The notes under the pieces: generated by a model
Seen by the model: only the letters and a program-made list of their open reading frames with translations
Told to the model about the DNA's origin: nothing
The model's database searches: none
Part shown: piece after piece, positions 1 to 9,634 of the stretch
Layout of the letters: each line of letters begins with the position of its first letter
Position numbering within the stretch: position 1 is the stretch's first letter
Made by a program: the position numbers and the translations under genes
NCBI GenBank assembly: GCA_947372795.1
Contig: CANBVC010000005.1
Location: forward strand, 1 to 34,613
Length of the DNA: 34,613 bases
Reading direction: 5' to 3'
Origin: Beijerinckiaceae bacterium
GTDB taxonomy: Bacteria; Pseudomonadota; Alphaproteobacteria; Rhizobiales; Beijerinckiaceae

Positions 1-9
1 CACGCTCAT
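1..9 (-). CDS. 5' end of a divergent gene leaving the window (3 codons)
   Basis: On the minus strand an ATG at 9-7 is preceded by a strong purine-rich ribosome binding site (GGAGGGGGA, about 5 bases upstream). Only the codons for M-S-V lie in the window, so no product can be named. The gene would be divergent from the substrate-binding protein gene starting at 149, and the 140 bases between would hold both promoters. This is inferred from the start codon and binding site only. Confidence 0.4.
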
Positions 10-148
10 GCGTCTCCCCCTCCTGCCTTCGCACAGATGCCGCAGAACCGCGCCCCTGTCTATCGGCGCCCCGCTTGCGCGAAGAGCTGCAAAGCTCCAT
101 CATGTACGCAACAAGAACGGCAAGATCCGTAAAAAAGGGAGGAGCGTC

Positions 149-1165
149 ATGGTCATAGCCCGCCGCAGCCTGTTGCAGGGAGGCGCCGCCTTCCTAACGT
201 CGCCCGCCATATCATCTCCCGCACTGGCGCAGCAACGCGGCCGCGCGCGCATCGGCGTATTGCCCACCTCGGGCGCTGGCCCCATGTATCTGGCGCTGGA
301 GCGAGGCTATTTCGCAGCCGAAGGGCTCGACGCGAAGATCATCAAATTCGATAGCGCCCAGCCTCTGGCTGTGTCGCTGGCGGCAGGCGATCTCGACTTT
401 GGCGCGACAAGCCTCGCGGTTGGTTTCTACAATCTCGCTGCGCAGGGGGTCATGCGCATCATCGCCGCGCAGGGGCGCGACAATGCGGGCTTTCCTAACA
501 ATGGTTTCGTAGTTTCGAACAAGGCGTGGGAGAGCGGCTTTCGCAGCTACAAGGATATGGCGGGGCGTTCGGTCGGGATCTCGACGCTCGGCTCCGCGCC
601 GCATTATTGCGTTGGTCTGCTCGCCGATAAATACGGCGTACCCATGTCCAAAATCGATGTGCAAAGCCTGAAGACCAATCCCAACATCGTCGCCACCATC
701 GCGGGTGAGCGGATTGATGCAGGCGTCATGCCCTCCACCTTCGCCCTCTCCCTGACGCGCAACAATCAGGGCAAGTTGCTTGGCTGGGTCGGCGATGAAA
801 GCCCATGGCAGCTTGGCGCAGCCTATACGACGACGAAGGTCGCAAACGAGCGTGGCGAGGATGTCCGCAAATTCCTGCGCGCCTATAAAAAAGGCATGGT
901 CGATTTCGCAGACGCGTTCATCACTGCAGATGACAAACGCAAGGATGGCCCAACCTCTGAAATGGTTCTCGCCATCTTGTCGAAACATCTCGACCAGCCC
1001 GTGGAGTTGCTGCGCGCAGGCATCAGCTATGTCGACAGGGAGGCGCGGCTCGACGGGCCGGACATCGCGCGGCAGGTGGCGTGGTACAAGGCCCAGGGGC
1101 TGCTTGAAGGCAATGTCGATGTGGAGACGCTGATTGATAAGCGATATGCGGGGCTGTTGCCGTGA
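149..1165 (+). CDS. ABC transporter substrate-binding protein, NMT1/SsuA-like, Tat-exported
   Basis: A periplasmic solute receptor of 338 residues. I chose the ATG at 149, not the in-frame ATG at 8, because GGGAGGAG lies just upstream and the protein then opens with a twin-arginine signal (RRSLLQGG, residues 5-12), a hydrophobic stretch and an AxA-like cleavage site near ALAQQ. The mature part begins RIGVLPTSGAGPMYLALERGY, close to the NMT1/THI5 and sulfonate/nitrate receptor families (ligand-contacting N-terminal lobe, then 'AAGDLDFGATS'). No permease or ATPase gene is adjacent, so the transporter partner is elsewhere or in the divergent gene to the left. It converges on the amidohydrolase gene, whose stop lies 3 bases away. 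The ligand cannot be told from sequence. Confidence 0.85.
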   Translation: MVIARRSLLQGGAAFLTSPAISSPALAQQRGRARIGVLPTSGAGPMYLALERGYFAAEGLDAKIIKFDSAQPLAVSLAAGDLDFGATSLAVGFYNLAAQGVMRIIAAQGRDNAGFPNNGFVVSNKAWESGFRSYKDMAGRSVGISTLGSAPHYCVGLLADKYGVPMSKIDVQSLKTNPNIVATIAGERIDAGVMPSTFALSLTRNNQGKLLGWVGDESPWQLGAAYTTTKVANERGEDVRKFLRAYKKGMVDFADAFITADDKRKDGPTSEMVLAILSKHLDQPVELLRAGISYVDREARLDGPDIARQVAWYKAQGLLEGNVDVETLIDKRYAGLLP

Positions 1166-1168
1166 GGC

Positions 1169-2134
1169 TCACAATTCCCGCAACCTCGGGAACAGCACCA
1201 ACGCATTCTCCCGATCAATAGCGGCGCGCATGGCGACGCTAAGGGGATATGCGTCGAGCTCCTCGATGCTGTGCGATCCCTCGACGAAGGGATAGTCGCT
1301 GCCAAAGAGGATATGCGTGGACGGGAAGAAGTTCAGCATGGCCGCGAGCTGCGGCCCGCTCCCCGCTGAGGCCGTGTCGCAATAAAGTCGCTTCAGCATG
1401 GTCTCGATGCCGTCCGGATTATTATCTGCGAAGTGCTTGTAGCGCCCGCCCACGTGATCGATGCGCGCGGCAAGGAACGGCAGCACGCCGCCGCCATGGG
1501 CGAAGATGAATTTAATGTCTGGGCAGCGCGCCAATACGCCATTCAGCACGAGGCTGGTGATGGTGCGCGTGGTGTCGAGAGGGAACTCGATACCCTGCGG
1601 CGCGAGCCCGGGGATGAGCCCCGCCGTGCAGGGATGAGCGGTCGGGTGAACATAGACCACCGCCTTGCGTCGATTGAGCTCTTCGAAGACCGGCATGAAG
1701 GAGGGATCGCCAAGCGCCTTGCCTTCATAGTTCGAGAGCAGGCCGATCCCCTCCGCCTTTAGCGTGTCGAGCGCATATTCAATTTCCTTCAGCGCGCCCT
1801 CTGTGTCGGGCGGGGCGACCACGGCGAAGAAGCCGAAACGGCCGGGATAATCCTGCACCGCACGCGCTGCGCATTCGTTCCAGTCGCGAGACAGGCGACG
1901 CGCCGCCCTAATGTCGCCGAACCAGACGCCGGGCGTCGAGACCGAACCGATGGCGCAGGCGATGCAATGCTCATCCATCATCTCGATCGCTTGCGCAGGC
2001 GTCCAGCTCAGCAACCGCTCGGGCGTAGCGCCGGTATGTTTGTATCCGGCGTTGCGCTCCTGCTCTTCCTGCATATAGGCGCGCGGCAGGAAGTGGTGGT
2101 GCATGTCGATGCGGCGCGGCGTCATTCTGGCCAT
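1169..2134 (-). CDS. amidohydrolase family 2 (ACMSD-like) metal-dependent hydrolase/decarboxylase
   Basis: A 321-residue TIM-barrel amidohydrolase. Visible metal ligands are the strand-1 HxH in DMHHHFLP (residues 10-17), a histidine in VHPTAHP (about 163), the AHGGG histidine (about 213) and the aspartate of GSDYPF (about 280). This is the pattern of the amidohydrolase_2 group, which includes ACMSD-type decarboxylases and 2-pyrone-4,6-dicarboxylate-like hydrolases; a role in aromatic or carboxylic acid breakdown is inferred. The start at 2134 is preferred over a longer frame to 2230 because conserved sequence begins there, AGGGA lies upstream, and the longer version would overlap the Bug receptor gene that ends at 2157. 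The two genes are probably co-transcribed, 22 bases apart. Confidence 0.85.
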   Translation of the reverse strand: MARMTPRRIDMHHHFLPRAYMQEEQERNAGYKHTGATPERLLSWTPAQAIEMMDEHCIACAIGSVSTPGVWFGDIRAARRLSRDWNECAARAVQDYPGRFGFFAVVAPPDTEGALKEIEYALDTLKAEGIGLLSNYEGKALGDPSFMPVFEELNRRKAVVYVHPTAHPCTAGLIPGLAPQGIEFPLDTTRTITSLVLNGVLARCPDIKFIFAHGGGVLPFLAARIDHVGGRYKHFADNNPDGIETMLKRLYCDTASAGSGPQLAAMLNFFPSTHILFGSDYPFVEGSHSIEELDAYPLSVAMRAAIDRENALVLFPRLREL

Positions 2135-2156
2135 GGCTGTTTCATCCCTGAGAGCG

Positions 2157-3128
2157 TCAGTCTGGTATGATCTTCGCGGTCTTGATGACCTTGCTCCATT
2201 TTTCGTACTCGGCGGCGAAGAGCTTCTCAAGCTCCGCCGGAGACAGGGACATGGGCGAGGCGTTCGAGACAGCGATGCTTTTCTGCATCGCGGGATCGGT
2301 GAAACCGACTGCGATGGCGCTGTTCAATGCCTGGATGATTTCATTGGGCGTATCCTTGCGCGCCACATAGGCGTACCAGGCCCCGACTTCATAGCCCGGC
2401 ACGGTGACTGAGATCGGGGTGATGTCGGGGAATTCCTTGCTGGGCCCGAGCGAAGTCACGCCAAGCGCGATCAACTGTCCCGTGCGGATATATTCGGCCA
2501 CGGGCAGATTGCTGAACATGACCTGCACATGGCCTGCGATGAGATCGGTCATGGCAAGCGCGCCGCCGCGATAGGGCACATGGGTCATCTCAATGCCGGT
2601 CATCATCTTGAGCAGTTCGGCGCAAAGATGCGGATCGGTGGCGTTGCCCGGCGTGCCATAATTGATCTTGGTTGGATTGGCCTTCGCATAGGCGATGAAC
2701 TCGGGCAGGGTCCGCGCGGGCACGGAGGGATGCAGCAGCATGACGAGACTGCCATTGGCGATGCCCGCCACGGGCTTGAAGTCGCGCTGAAAATCAAAAT
2801 CCAGCTTGTCGTAGATGAGATTGGCGAAGATGTTGCCCTTGGGGATCGACAGCAGCGTGTAGCCATCGGCGGGCGCGCTGAATGCGGCGTTAGCAGCGAG
2901 GTTGCCGCCTGCGCCCGGCCTGTTGTCGATCACGAAGGGCTGGCCCAGCCGCTCCTGCCAATAACGCGCGGTCAGGCGCGTCAGAACGTCGGAAGTACCG
3001 CCCGCCGCAACTGGAATCAGCACCTTCACCGGGCGTGTGGGATAATCGAGCGCGCGCGCCGCGCCCGAGAACAGAGACGTCGCAGCCGTAGCCGAGACGC
3101 CGCGCATGATTTGACGGCGTGTAAACAT
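2157..3128 (-). CDS. Bug/TctC-family tripartite tricarboxylate transporter receptor
   Basis: A 323-residue extracytoplasmic solute receptor. The N-terminus has an RRQIM twin-arginine-like motif and a hydrophobic stretch ending near ALDYP. The mature protein starts YPTRPVKVLIPVAAGG and continues with 'IDNRPGAGGN' and 'HVPYRGGA', hallmarks of Bug proteins. Family members bind carboxylates (tricarboxylates, nicotinate, aromatic acids) and normally work with TctA/TctB membrane proteins. Neither is present here, so this is an orphan receptor, which is common in this family. A strong binding site (GGGAGGAAG) precedes the ATG at 3128. It sits upstream of the amidohydrolase gene in the same direction and may supply or sense its substrate. 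Confidence 0.9.
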   Translation of the reverse strand: MFTRRQIMRGVSATAATSLFSGAARALDYPTRPVKVLIPVAAGGTSDVLTRLTARYWQERLGQPFVIDNRPGAGGNLAANAAFSAPADGYTLLSIPKGNIFANLIYDKLDFDFQRDFKPVAGIANGSLVMLLHPSVPARTLPEFIAYAKANPTKINYGTPGNATDPHLCAELLKMMTGIEMTHVPYRGGALAMTDLIAGHVQVMFSNLPVAEYIRTGQLIALGVTSLGPSKEFPDITPISVTVPGYEVGAWYAYVARKDTPNEIIQALNSAIAVGFTDPAMQKSIAVSNASPMSLSPAELEKLFAAEYEKWSKVIKTAKIIPD

Positions 3129-3218
3129 AACTTCCTCCCGATGTCGCCCCTTGTGGGGTCTCTTGGAGGACAGTCTGGCCCGGGCGAGGGAGGTTTGGCA
3201 AGCAGGCGGTAGGGAGGG

Positions 3219-4346
3219 CTACTCCCCCGACAGAACCATGTCGTCGCGATGGATCATTTCGGCGCGTCCGGGCACGCCGAGCACCGCCTCGATATCGCGG
3301 GAGTTACGACCCACAAGCTGGCCCGCCTCGCCCGCATCATAAGCCACGAGGCCACGGCCAATTTCAGCACCCGAGGGGTCGCGCAGCACGACGCAATCCC
3401 CGCGGTCGAAATTGCCTTCGACGCGGGTCACGCCCGCTGACAAAAGACTCTTGCCAGAGAAGAGCGCCTTAGCGGCGCCAGCGTCCACGTGCACCGTGCC
3501 GCGCGGCTCCAGCGAACCGGCGATCCATTTCTTGCGCGCGGTGACGGGGGTCGAGGGCGTGAGAAACCAGGTGCAGGGCGCGCCTTCGGCGATGCGGCGG
3601 ATCGGGTTGCGCACCCGTCCGTCAGCGATGACCATATGGGCGCCGCCAGTCGTGGCGATCTTGCCAGCCTCGATCTTGGTGCGCATGCCCCCGCGCGAAA
3701 GTTCGGAAGCCGCGCCGCCCGCCATGGCCTCAATATCAAAAGTGATGCGCGGGACGACGGGGATGAGCTGCGCGCTAGGATCGTCTTTCGGGGGCGCGGT
3801 ATAAAGGCCTTCGATATCCGAGAGCAGGATCAGAAGATCGGCGCTCGCCATGGTGGCGACGCGCGCCGCAAGCCGATCATTGTCGCCATAGCGAATCTCG
3901 GTGGTGGCGACTGTGTCGTTTTCGTTGATGACAGGCACGGCCCGCATCTCAAGCAGGCGCCCGATGGTCTCGCGCGCGTTCAGATAACGACGACGCTCTT
4001 CGGTGTCGTGCAGGGTGACGAGAATCTGGCCCGCCGTCATGCCGCGCTGGCCCAAAGCCTCCGCCCATGTGCGCGCAAGCTCGATCTGACCCACAGCCGC
4101 CGCCGCCTGACTGTCTTCCAGCTTCAGCGGCCCCTTGGGGAGTTTCAGAACCGTGCGACCCAGCGCGATGGAGCCAGAGGAGACGGCCATCACATCCGCG
4201 CCGCGCTGATGAAGCTCTGCAAGATCGTCCGCCAGCGCCTCCAGCCAGTCGCGCTTGAGAAGGCCCGCGCTCTGGTCGACGAGCAGCGACGAGCCGACCT
4301 TGACGACGATGCGACGAAACGAGGCGAGGGAAGGCGTGGCGCTCAA
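3219..4346 (-). CDS. proB: glutamate 5-kinase
   Basis: Catalyses ATP-dependent phosphorylation of glutamate to gamma-glutamyl phosphate, the first step of proline synthesis. At 375 residues it has the amino-acid kinase fold followed by a C-terminal PUA domain (about 285-365). Visible motifs are [11 protein letters not shown] (residues 14-24, phosphate binding), [18 protein letters not shown] and [13 protein letters not shown]. The frame opens with TTG at 4346 (AGGAAG about 5 bases upstream); no ATG fits the conserved N-terminus, so a TTG start is likely. It lies 11 bases after obgE in the same direction, the usual obgE-proB operon of this group. Confidence 0.95.
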   Translation of the reverse strand: MSATPSLASFRRIVVKVGSSLLVDQSAGLLKRDWLEALADDLAELHQRGADVMAVSSGSIALGRTVLKLPKGPLKLEDSQAAAAVGQIELARTWAEALGQRGMTAGQILVTLHDTEERRRYLNARETIGRLLEMRAVPVINENDTVATTEIRYGDNDRLAARVATMASADLLILLSDIEGLYTAPPKDDPSAQLIPVVPRITFDIEAMAGGAASELSRGGMRTKIEAGKIATTGGAHMVIADGRVRNPIRRIAEGAPCTWFLTPSTPVTARKKWIAGSLEPRGTVHVDAGAAKALFSGKSLLSAGVTRVEGNFDRGDCVVLRDPSGAEIGRGLVAYDAGEAGQLVGRNSRDIEAVLGVPGRAEMIHRDDMVLSGE

Positions 4347-4357
4347 TCGATCTTCCT

Positions 4358-5488
<1,131 letters not shown>

Positions 5489-6121
5489 TCAGGCGGTCAG
5501 CATCTGGGCGGACCCCAGATGATCGGCCGCTCCCACGCCTTGGCCCGCCGCCATGGACGCTCGCCTCAGCAGATATTGCGCAACGGGAACCGCCCCGCCG
5601 CGCGTGGGCGCTTGTTGAATTCCCGCTCCTGCGGCGATGAAACCGCAGTCGCCGAGCAGGCGAGAGGATCTCTCGTCAGCAAGCCGCACGCTGGCGCTGA
5701 TGGCGTCAAAATCGCAGATACGGAAAGCCAATCCGGTCAGCGCGTCAATCGCTTCGCGCATCAGCCCATGCCCCGCATGCGCCTTGCCGAGCCAGAAACC
5801 CAGCTCCGCCACGCCCGTGTCTTGCGGCCGCAGGCTGATCGCGCCGATCGGCTCGCCGTGGCGCGGCTTGTGGGTGAGGACAAGGCTTAGCGCCTCGCCA
5901 GAAAGATTGCTCTGCCGAGCGCGCAACACATATTCGGCGCCAGCGCCCTGCGGATAGGGATGAGGAAGATCTGTCGTCATCCGCGCCACCTCGGGGTCGG
6001 CGGCGAGAGACGTTATGGTTGCGGCGTCAGCGGCGCGCGGCCAGCGCAGCCAGAGCCGCGAGGTTTCGAGCCGGAAGACATCATCGAGCAACAAATCGGG
6101 GAACATATCCGGGTTCTCCAT
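5489..6121 (-). CDS. GNAT N-acetyltransferase, RimJ/RimL type
   Basis: A 210-residue acetyltransferase. The opening pattern 'LETSRLWLRWPRAADAATI' and later 'ELGFWLGKAHAGHGLMREA' (acetyl-CoA loop) followed by 'ADERSSRLLGDCGF' match the Acetyltransf_3 / RimJ-RimL branch, which acetylates protein N-termini or small molecules. The substrate cannot be predicted. The position between rpmA and obgE is conserved in many Hyphomicrobiales. The binding site is weak; a second ATG five codons downstream (6106) is an alternative start. Confidence 0.85.
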   Translation of the reverse strand: MENPDMFPDLLLDDVFRLETSRLWLRWPRAADAATITSLAADPEVARMTTDLPHPYPQGAGAEYVLRARQSNLSGEALSLVLTHKPRHGEPIGAISLRPQDTGVAELGFWLGKAHAGHGLMREAIDALTGLAFRICDFDAISASVRLADERSSRLLGDCGFIAAGAGIQQAPTRGGAVPVAQYLLRRASMAAGQGVGAADHLGSAQMLTA

Positions 6122-6155
6122 TGAGAACGCGCTTGCACGAAGCTTTAGCGCGCGA

Positions 6156-6184
6156 AAAAGGGGCTGAGCGACTCAACCCCTTTT
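6156..6184 (-). terminator. rho-independent terminator after rplU-rpmA
   Basis: AAAAGGGG at 6156-6163 pairs with CCCCTTTT at 6177-6184. The stem extends inward with one mismatch (CTGA/TCAA) around a GCGAC loop. Read on the minus strand it is followed by a run of five T residues, so it should end the ribosomal protein transcript before the acetyltransferase gene. Confidence 0.7.
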
Positions 6185-6248
6185 GCTCTTCTGGAGCCTG
6201 GACTAGCGGACCTTTGTGACAGGACCTCGTCCACCGGGGTTGAAAACC

Positions 6249-6272
6249 GGTGGAGGAGATTTGTCCTCCACC
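6249..6272 (-). terminator. hairpin directly after the rpmA stop codon
   Basis: GGTGGAGGA (6249-6257) is perfectly complementary to TCCTCCACC (6264-6272), a 9-bp GC-rich stem with a 6-base loop directly beyond the rpmA stop. A short T-rich stretch follows on the minus strand. It may be a first terminator or an RNA-stabilising 3' hairpin; an overlapping alternative stem (CCACCGG/CCGGTGG) lies just beyond. Confidence 0.45.
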
Positions 6273-6542
6273 TTATTCGGCGGCCATTTTGGCGGCCGTA
6301 GCCACCATTACGTAGGAGCGGTCGCCCTTCTTCTTGAACTCCACCTTGCCCTCTGTCAGGGCGAACAAGGTGTGGTCCACGCCAATGCCGACATTGGCGC
6401 CAGGATGCCACTTGGTGCCGCGCTGGCGTATGATGATGTTGCCAGGAACGACACTCTCGCCGCCGAACTTCTTGACGCCAAGACGGCGACCGTCGGAATC
6501 GCGGCCGTTGCGGGATGAACCGCCTGCCTTTTTATGAGCCAT
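6273..6542 (-). CDS. rpmA: 50S ribosomal protein L27
   Basis: An 89-residue large-subunit protein near the peptidyl transferase centre. The start [20 protein letters not shown] and the central [13 protein letters not shown] are unmistakable L27 signatures. There is no N-terminal extension needing cleavage, as is usual outside Firmicutes. The ATG at 6542 has GGAG upstream; an earlier in-frame ATG at 6575 would add residues foreign to L27. It is downstream of rplU in the same transcript. Confidence 0.98.
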   Translation of the reverse strand: MAHKKAGGSSRNGRDSDGRRLGVKKFGGESVVPGNIIIRQRGTKWHPGANVGIGVDHTLFALTEGKVEFKKKGDRSYVMVATAAKMAAE

Positions 6543-6643
6543 GGATCTGCTCCAAACCTCGTGCCCGCAGCGCATTGCGCAAGACCGGGCTGATGAACTT
6601 GATTAGGGCATTATACCCTGTTTGCGATGACCACGGAACCTGT

Positions 6644-6958
6644 TCAGGCCGCCGAGATCCCCGTGATGCGCACGATCGTCAGATCCTGACGATGGCCGCG
6701 CTTGCGCTTCGAATTCTTGCGACGACGCTTCTTGAAAGCGATGACCTTGGGGCCACGCGCCTGCTCGACGATCTCGGCCGCAACCGAAGCGCCAGCCACG
6801 AAGGGCGCGCCCACGGTGGTGGCGTCGCCATTGACGAGCATCATGACATTGTCGAACGTGATCTTGTCGCCGGGCTCGCCAGCGAGAGTCATGACGGTAA
6901 TCGTATCTTCAGCGGCAACCTTGTACTGTTTGCCGCCGGTTTTGATGACTGCGAACAT
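6644..6958 (-). CDS. rplU: 50S ribosomal protein L21
   Basis: A 104-residue large-subunit protein. MFAVIKTGGKQYKV at the N-terminus and FKKRRRKNSKRKRGHRQ near the C-terminus are diagnostic for L21. It heads the rplU-rpmA operon. The 240 bases between its start and the divergent comF start (7202) must contain both promoters; I see no clear riboswitch or known leader there. Confidence 0.98.
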   Translation of the reverse strand: MFAVIKTGGKQYKVAAEDTITVMTLAGEPGDKITFDNVMMLVNGDATTVGAPFVAGASVAAEIVEQARGPKVIAFKKRRRKNSKRKRGHRQDLTIVRITGISAA

Positions 6959-7201
6959 CTTTCATCCTCGTGTTCGATTCCAGCCTGTCGGTTTCCCGGC
7001 GGCCGGCTTCTTTGCAGTTGTGACCAGCGATGCCTCCAATTCGCCGCCGGAAGACCGGCGCAAACGAAAACACGCGGCCGGAGCCGCGCGGGAGACGGTG
7101 TGTAATGACCGAAGGCGCCCCGCATGTCAACCAAAACAGCATCGCCGCCGCTTGCTACAGATTCGCCTCACGCTTAAGCTTCACCTTGATGAGGTGGAGC
7201 G

Positions 7202-7981
7202 ATGGGCTTGCTTGGCGCAGGAGCTTCAAATTTCCGGAACGCCCTTTCGGCCTTGAGCCGTCTGGGGCTGAACCTGCTCTATCCACCCTGCTGCATGGCC
7301 TGCCATGGCGCAGCAAGCGCGCTAGACGCCCTGTGCCCCACCTGCTGGCGACAGGTGCGCTTCATCGAACGGCCCTATTGCGAGCGCCTCGGCACCCCCT
7401 TCGCGCAGGATCTGGGGCCAGGGCTCCTATCGCCAGAAGCCATGGCCGACCCGCCCGTCTGGGCGCGCTCGCGGGCAGTGGCAAGTTTCGATGAAGGCCC
7501 AGTGCGACAGCTGGTCTACCGGCTGAAATATTACGACCGGATGGAGATAGCCCGGCCGCTCGGGCGCTGGATGGCGCGCGCAGGGGCGGAATTGCTGGAA
7601 GAGGCGGACCTGCTGGTTCCCGTTCCGCTGCACCGCTGGCGCCTCGCGAACCGCCAGTTCAACCAGTCCATGGCGCTTACGAGCTCGATCTCGGAGCGCT
7701 GCGGCGTGCCGGTGGAGGCCTTCGCGCTGGAACGGGTGAAGCGCTCGGCGCCGCAGGTGGGGCTTTCGCGCATCCAGCGGGCCGCAAATATGCAGGGCGC
7801 ATTCAAGGTTCCAGCGGAAAAGCGCCACCTGATTGCAGGGCGGCGCATCGTGCTCGTCGATGATGTGCTCACCTCCGGGGCGACGAGCAACGCCGCCGCT
7901 CGCATATTGCTGCGAGCCGGGGCGGCGCAAGTGGATCTGCTGGTTTTCGCCCGGGTGATCATTGGAGATGGGGCATTGTGA
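7202..7981 (+). CDS. comF: ComF family phosphoribosyltransferase-like protein
   Basis: A 259-residue ComF homologue. An N-terminal cysteine cluster (CCMACHG, CPTC) suggests zinc binding. The C-terminal half carries the phosphoribosyltransferase PRPP motif VLVDDVLTSGAT (about residues 218-229) and the ComF signature VPVPLHRWRLANRQFNQS. In competent bacteria ComF assists uptake of single-stranded DNA; in alphaproteobacteria without an obvious competence system its role is unclear. GAGGTGGAG precedes the ATG. It is followed 57 bases later by grxC. Confidence 0.92.
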   Translation: MGLLGAGASNFRNALSALSRLGLNLLYPPCCMACHGAASALDALCPTCWRQVRFIERPYCERLGTPFAQDLGPGLLSPEAMADPPVWARSRAVASFDEGPVRQLVYRLKYYDRMEIARPLGRWMARAGAELLEEADLLVPVPLHRWRLANRQFNQSMALTSSISERCGVPVEAFALERVKRSAPQVGLSRIQRAANMQGAFKVPAEKRHLIAGRRIVLVDDVLTSGATSNAAARILLRAGAAQVDLLVFARVIIGDGAL

Positions 7982-8038
7982 CGTAGGCGTGACTGACCAT
8001 ATAAAGAGAGCAAGCCTTGCAAAGCCTCAGGAACGACA

Positions 8039-8293
8039 ATGCCCTCCGTCACGATCTACACGAAACTCTGGTGCCCCTATTGCGACGCCGCCAAGGCCTT
8101 GCTGCAAAGGAAAAGCGTGACCTTTGACGAGATCTCCGTCGACGGCGACGCTGCGGCGCAGAACGCCATGGCCGAGCGCGCCAATGGCCGCCGCACCGTT
8201 CCGCAGATCTTCATCGGCGACCATCACGTGGGCGGCTGTGATGATCTTCATGCGCTGGAAAGCGCCGGCAAGCTCGACCCCTTGCTGGCCTGA
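8039..8293 (+). CDS. grxC: glutaredoxin 3
   Basis: An 84-residue dithiol glutaredoxin with active-site CPYC (residues 12-15), the cis-proline segment TVPQIFIG and the glutathione-binding GGCDDL near the C-terminus. It reduces protein disulfides and glutathione mixed disulfides using glutathione in the cytoplasm. The start is preceded by CAGGA. It is followed nine bases later by the DUF1178 gene, a conserved pair in Hyphomicrobiales. Confidence 0.96.
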   Translation: MPSVTIYTKLWCPYCDAAKALLQRKSVTFDEISVDGDAAAQNAMAERANGRRTVPQIFIGDHHVGGCDDLHALESAGKLDPLLA

Positions 8294-8302
8294 GGCCATG
8301 CG

Positions 8303-8806
8303 ATGATCAAATACGCGCTCATCTGCGATCAGGGCCATACATTCGAGAGCTGGTTTTCGAATGCGGAAGGCTATGAGACGCAGGTCAAGCGCGGATTTGT
8401 GGAATGTCCGACCTGCCAGTCCAAGCAGGTGACCAAGGCGCTGATGGCGCCTTCCGTTTCGACATCGCGGCAAAAAGAGAGGATCAAGGCGCAGACGGCA
8501 TCGATCATGGCGGCGGAAATGAACGCTCCCCCGGCTCCCGCCCCTGCCCCCGATCCCCAGCCCATGGCCCTGCTGGACGAGGGCCAGCAAGCCATGCGCG
8601 CCATGGTGCGCGAACTCCATCGGAAGATGACGGAAAACTCCACCGACGTGGGCGACCGCTTCGCGAGCGAGGCGCGCGACATGCAGAGTGGCGATGCCCC
8701 CACGCGCCCCATCCATGGGCGAGCCTCGCTTGAGGACGCCAAGGCGCTGCTCGAGGAAGGCATTGCGTTGATGCCGCTGCCGACCTTGCCGGATGAGCAG
8801 AACTAG
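8303..8806 (+). CDS. DUF1178 family protein
   Basis: A 167-residue protein of unknown function. It begins MIKYALICDQGHTFESWFSN and has a CPTCQS knuckle which, with the cysteine near residue 8, resembles a small zinc ribbon. A proline/alanine-rich linker (about 75-90) separates it from a helical C-terminal part containing HGRASLEDAKALLEEG, typical of DUF1178. Its tight linkage to grxC suggests a redox or metal-related function, which is inference only. It converges on the cysteine peptidase gene, 6 bases between stops. Confidence 0.88.
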   Translation: MIKYALICDQGHTFESWFSNAEGYETQVKRGFVECPTCQSKQVTKALMAPSVSTSRQKERIKAQTASIMAAEMNAPPAPAPAPDPQPMALLDEGQQAMRAMVRELHRKMTENSTDVGDRFASEARDMQSGDAPTRPIHGRASLEDAKALLEEGIALMPLPTLPDEQN

Positions 8807-8812
8807 GCGGCT

Positions 8813-9463
8813 CTATCGCGAGACGATGAGCGGCGCGCTGGTCGGCTCGCCAATCTGTTCCCAGACATTGGGATCGCTCTGGGACTGGCGCTTGACGAAG
8901 CGATAGGGCAGTTGATTCCAAGCCTTCACTTCATCGCGCATATTGTCGAGGACGAAATCGCCCCGGTCAGTCTTGATGGTCAGAATGGCATGGCCATCGC
9001 CGTTCTCATCCTTCACAACGGTGATAAGCAAGGCCTGCCGAGGAAGACCTTCGGCCATCAGAAGTTTGCGCTTCAGGAGCGCATAGTCCTCGCAATCACC
9101 ATAGCCGTCGGTTGGAATGTCCCAGCGGTCGAGGACATTCCAGTGGTCTGTGTCGGAGAGCGGCTGGATCATGGCGTTGACGAGCATATTGACGCGCGAC
9201 AGGGCGCTCCAGCTGCTGGCCGTGAGCTTGGCGTCCTCAGGGGGAAGTGCGCCGGGTGGACATTCTTCAGCATTGCGATTGCAGAAATCCGCCCAGCCCC
9301 AGGGGGTCAAGGTCTGTTCGCCCACGCTGATGGAGGTCGCTTGCGGCACGCGCCCAGCAAGGCGTTCCTGACGCGAGCCAGCTTGAGCGCCCGCGCAAAG
9401 CAAAAGCGCGGAAAGCGCCAGAACGCTCCCCGCCAATACGGGGCGACACAGCAGCACACGCAT
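8813..9463 (-). CDS. transglutaminase-like cysteine peptidase (BTLCP family)
   Basis: A 216-residue secreted protein with an N-terminal signal peptide (MRVLLCRPVLAGSV..., cleavage near AQA). The papain-like catalytic set of bacterial transglutaminase-like cysteine proteinases is visible: Cys in YGDCEDYALLKR, His in GDGHAILTI and the following Asp in FVLDNM. LapG, a member of this fold, cleaves a surface adhesin, but many alphaproteobacterial relatives have no known substrate and no adhesin partner is adjacent. Start 9463 is preferred to an in-frame ATG at 9520 because it gives a normal signal peptide. Confidence 0.88.
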   Translation of the reverse strand: MRVLLCRPVLAGSVLALSALLLCAGAQAGSRQERLAGRVPQATSISVGEQTLTPWGWADFCNRNAEECPPGALPPEDAKLTASSWSALSRVNMLVNAMIQPLSDTDHWNVLDRWDIPTDGYGDCEDYALLKRKLLMAEGLPRQALLITVVKDENGDGHAILTIKTDRGDFVLDNMRDEVKAWNQLPYRFVKRQSQSDPNVWEQIGEPTSAPLIVSR

Positions 9464-9567
9464 GTACTTAACCCGCTCCAACCTCGCCTGATGGTTCAGG
9501 CTCCCAGCCAAGCCGCGCAACCGCGAAGCCTTGGTTAAGGAACCGTAAACGAGGGAAGCTTGGGCGT

Positions 9568-9599
9568 CACTCCGGTTTCCACGGAAATCCGGGAGCGTG
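9568..9599 (-). terminator. imperfect hairpin downstream of ubiG
   Basis: The segment can fold as CACTCCGG-TTTCC with GGAAA-T-CCGG-G-AG, giving two short GC-rich stems separated by bulges. It lies between the ubiG stop and the peptidase gene start. There is no clear T-run, so factor-independent termination is uncertain. Confidence 0.3.
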
Positions 9600-9634
9600 G
9601 TTAATCCGCCTCACGTCATTCGACCACAAGCAGG

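Noticed and set aside
212-988. Long open frame on the minus strand opposite the substrate-binding protein
   Set aside because: Shadow frame in GC-rich DNA; the plus-strand product has clear family motifs and a Tat signal.
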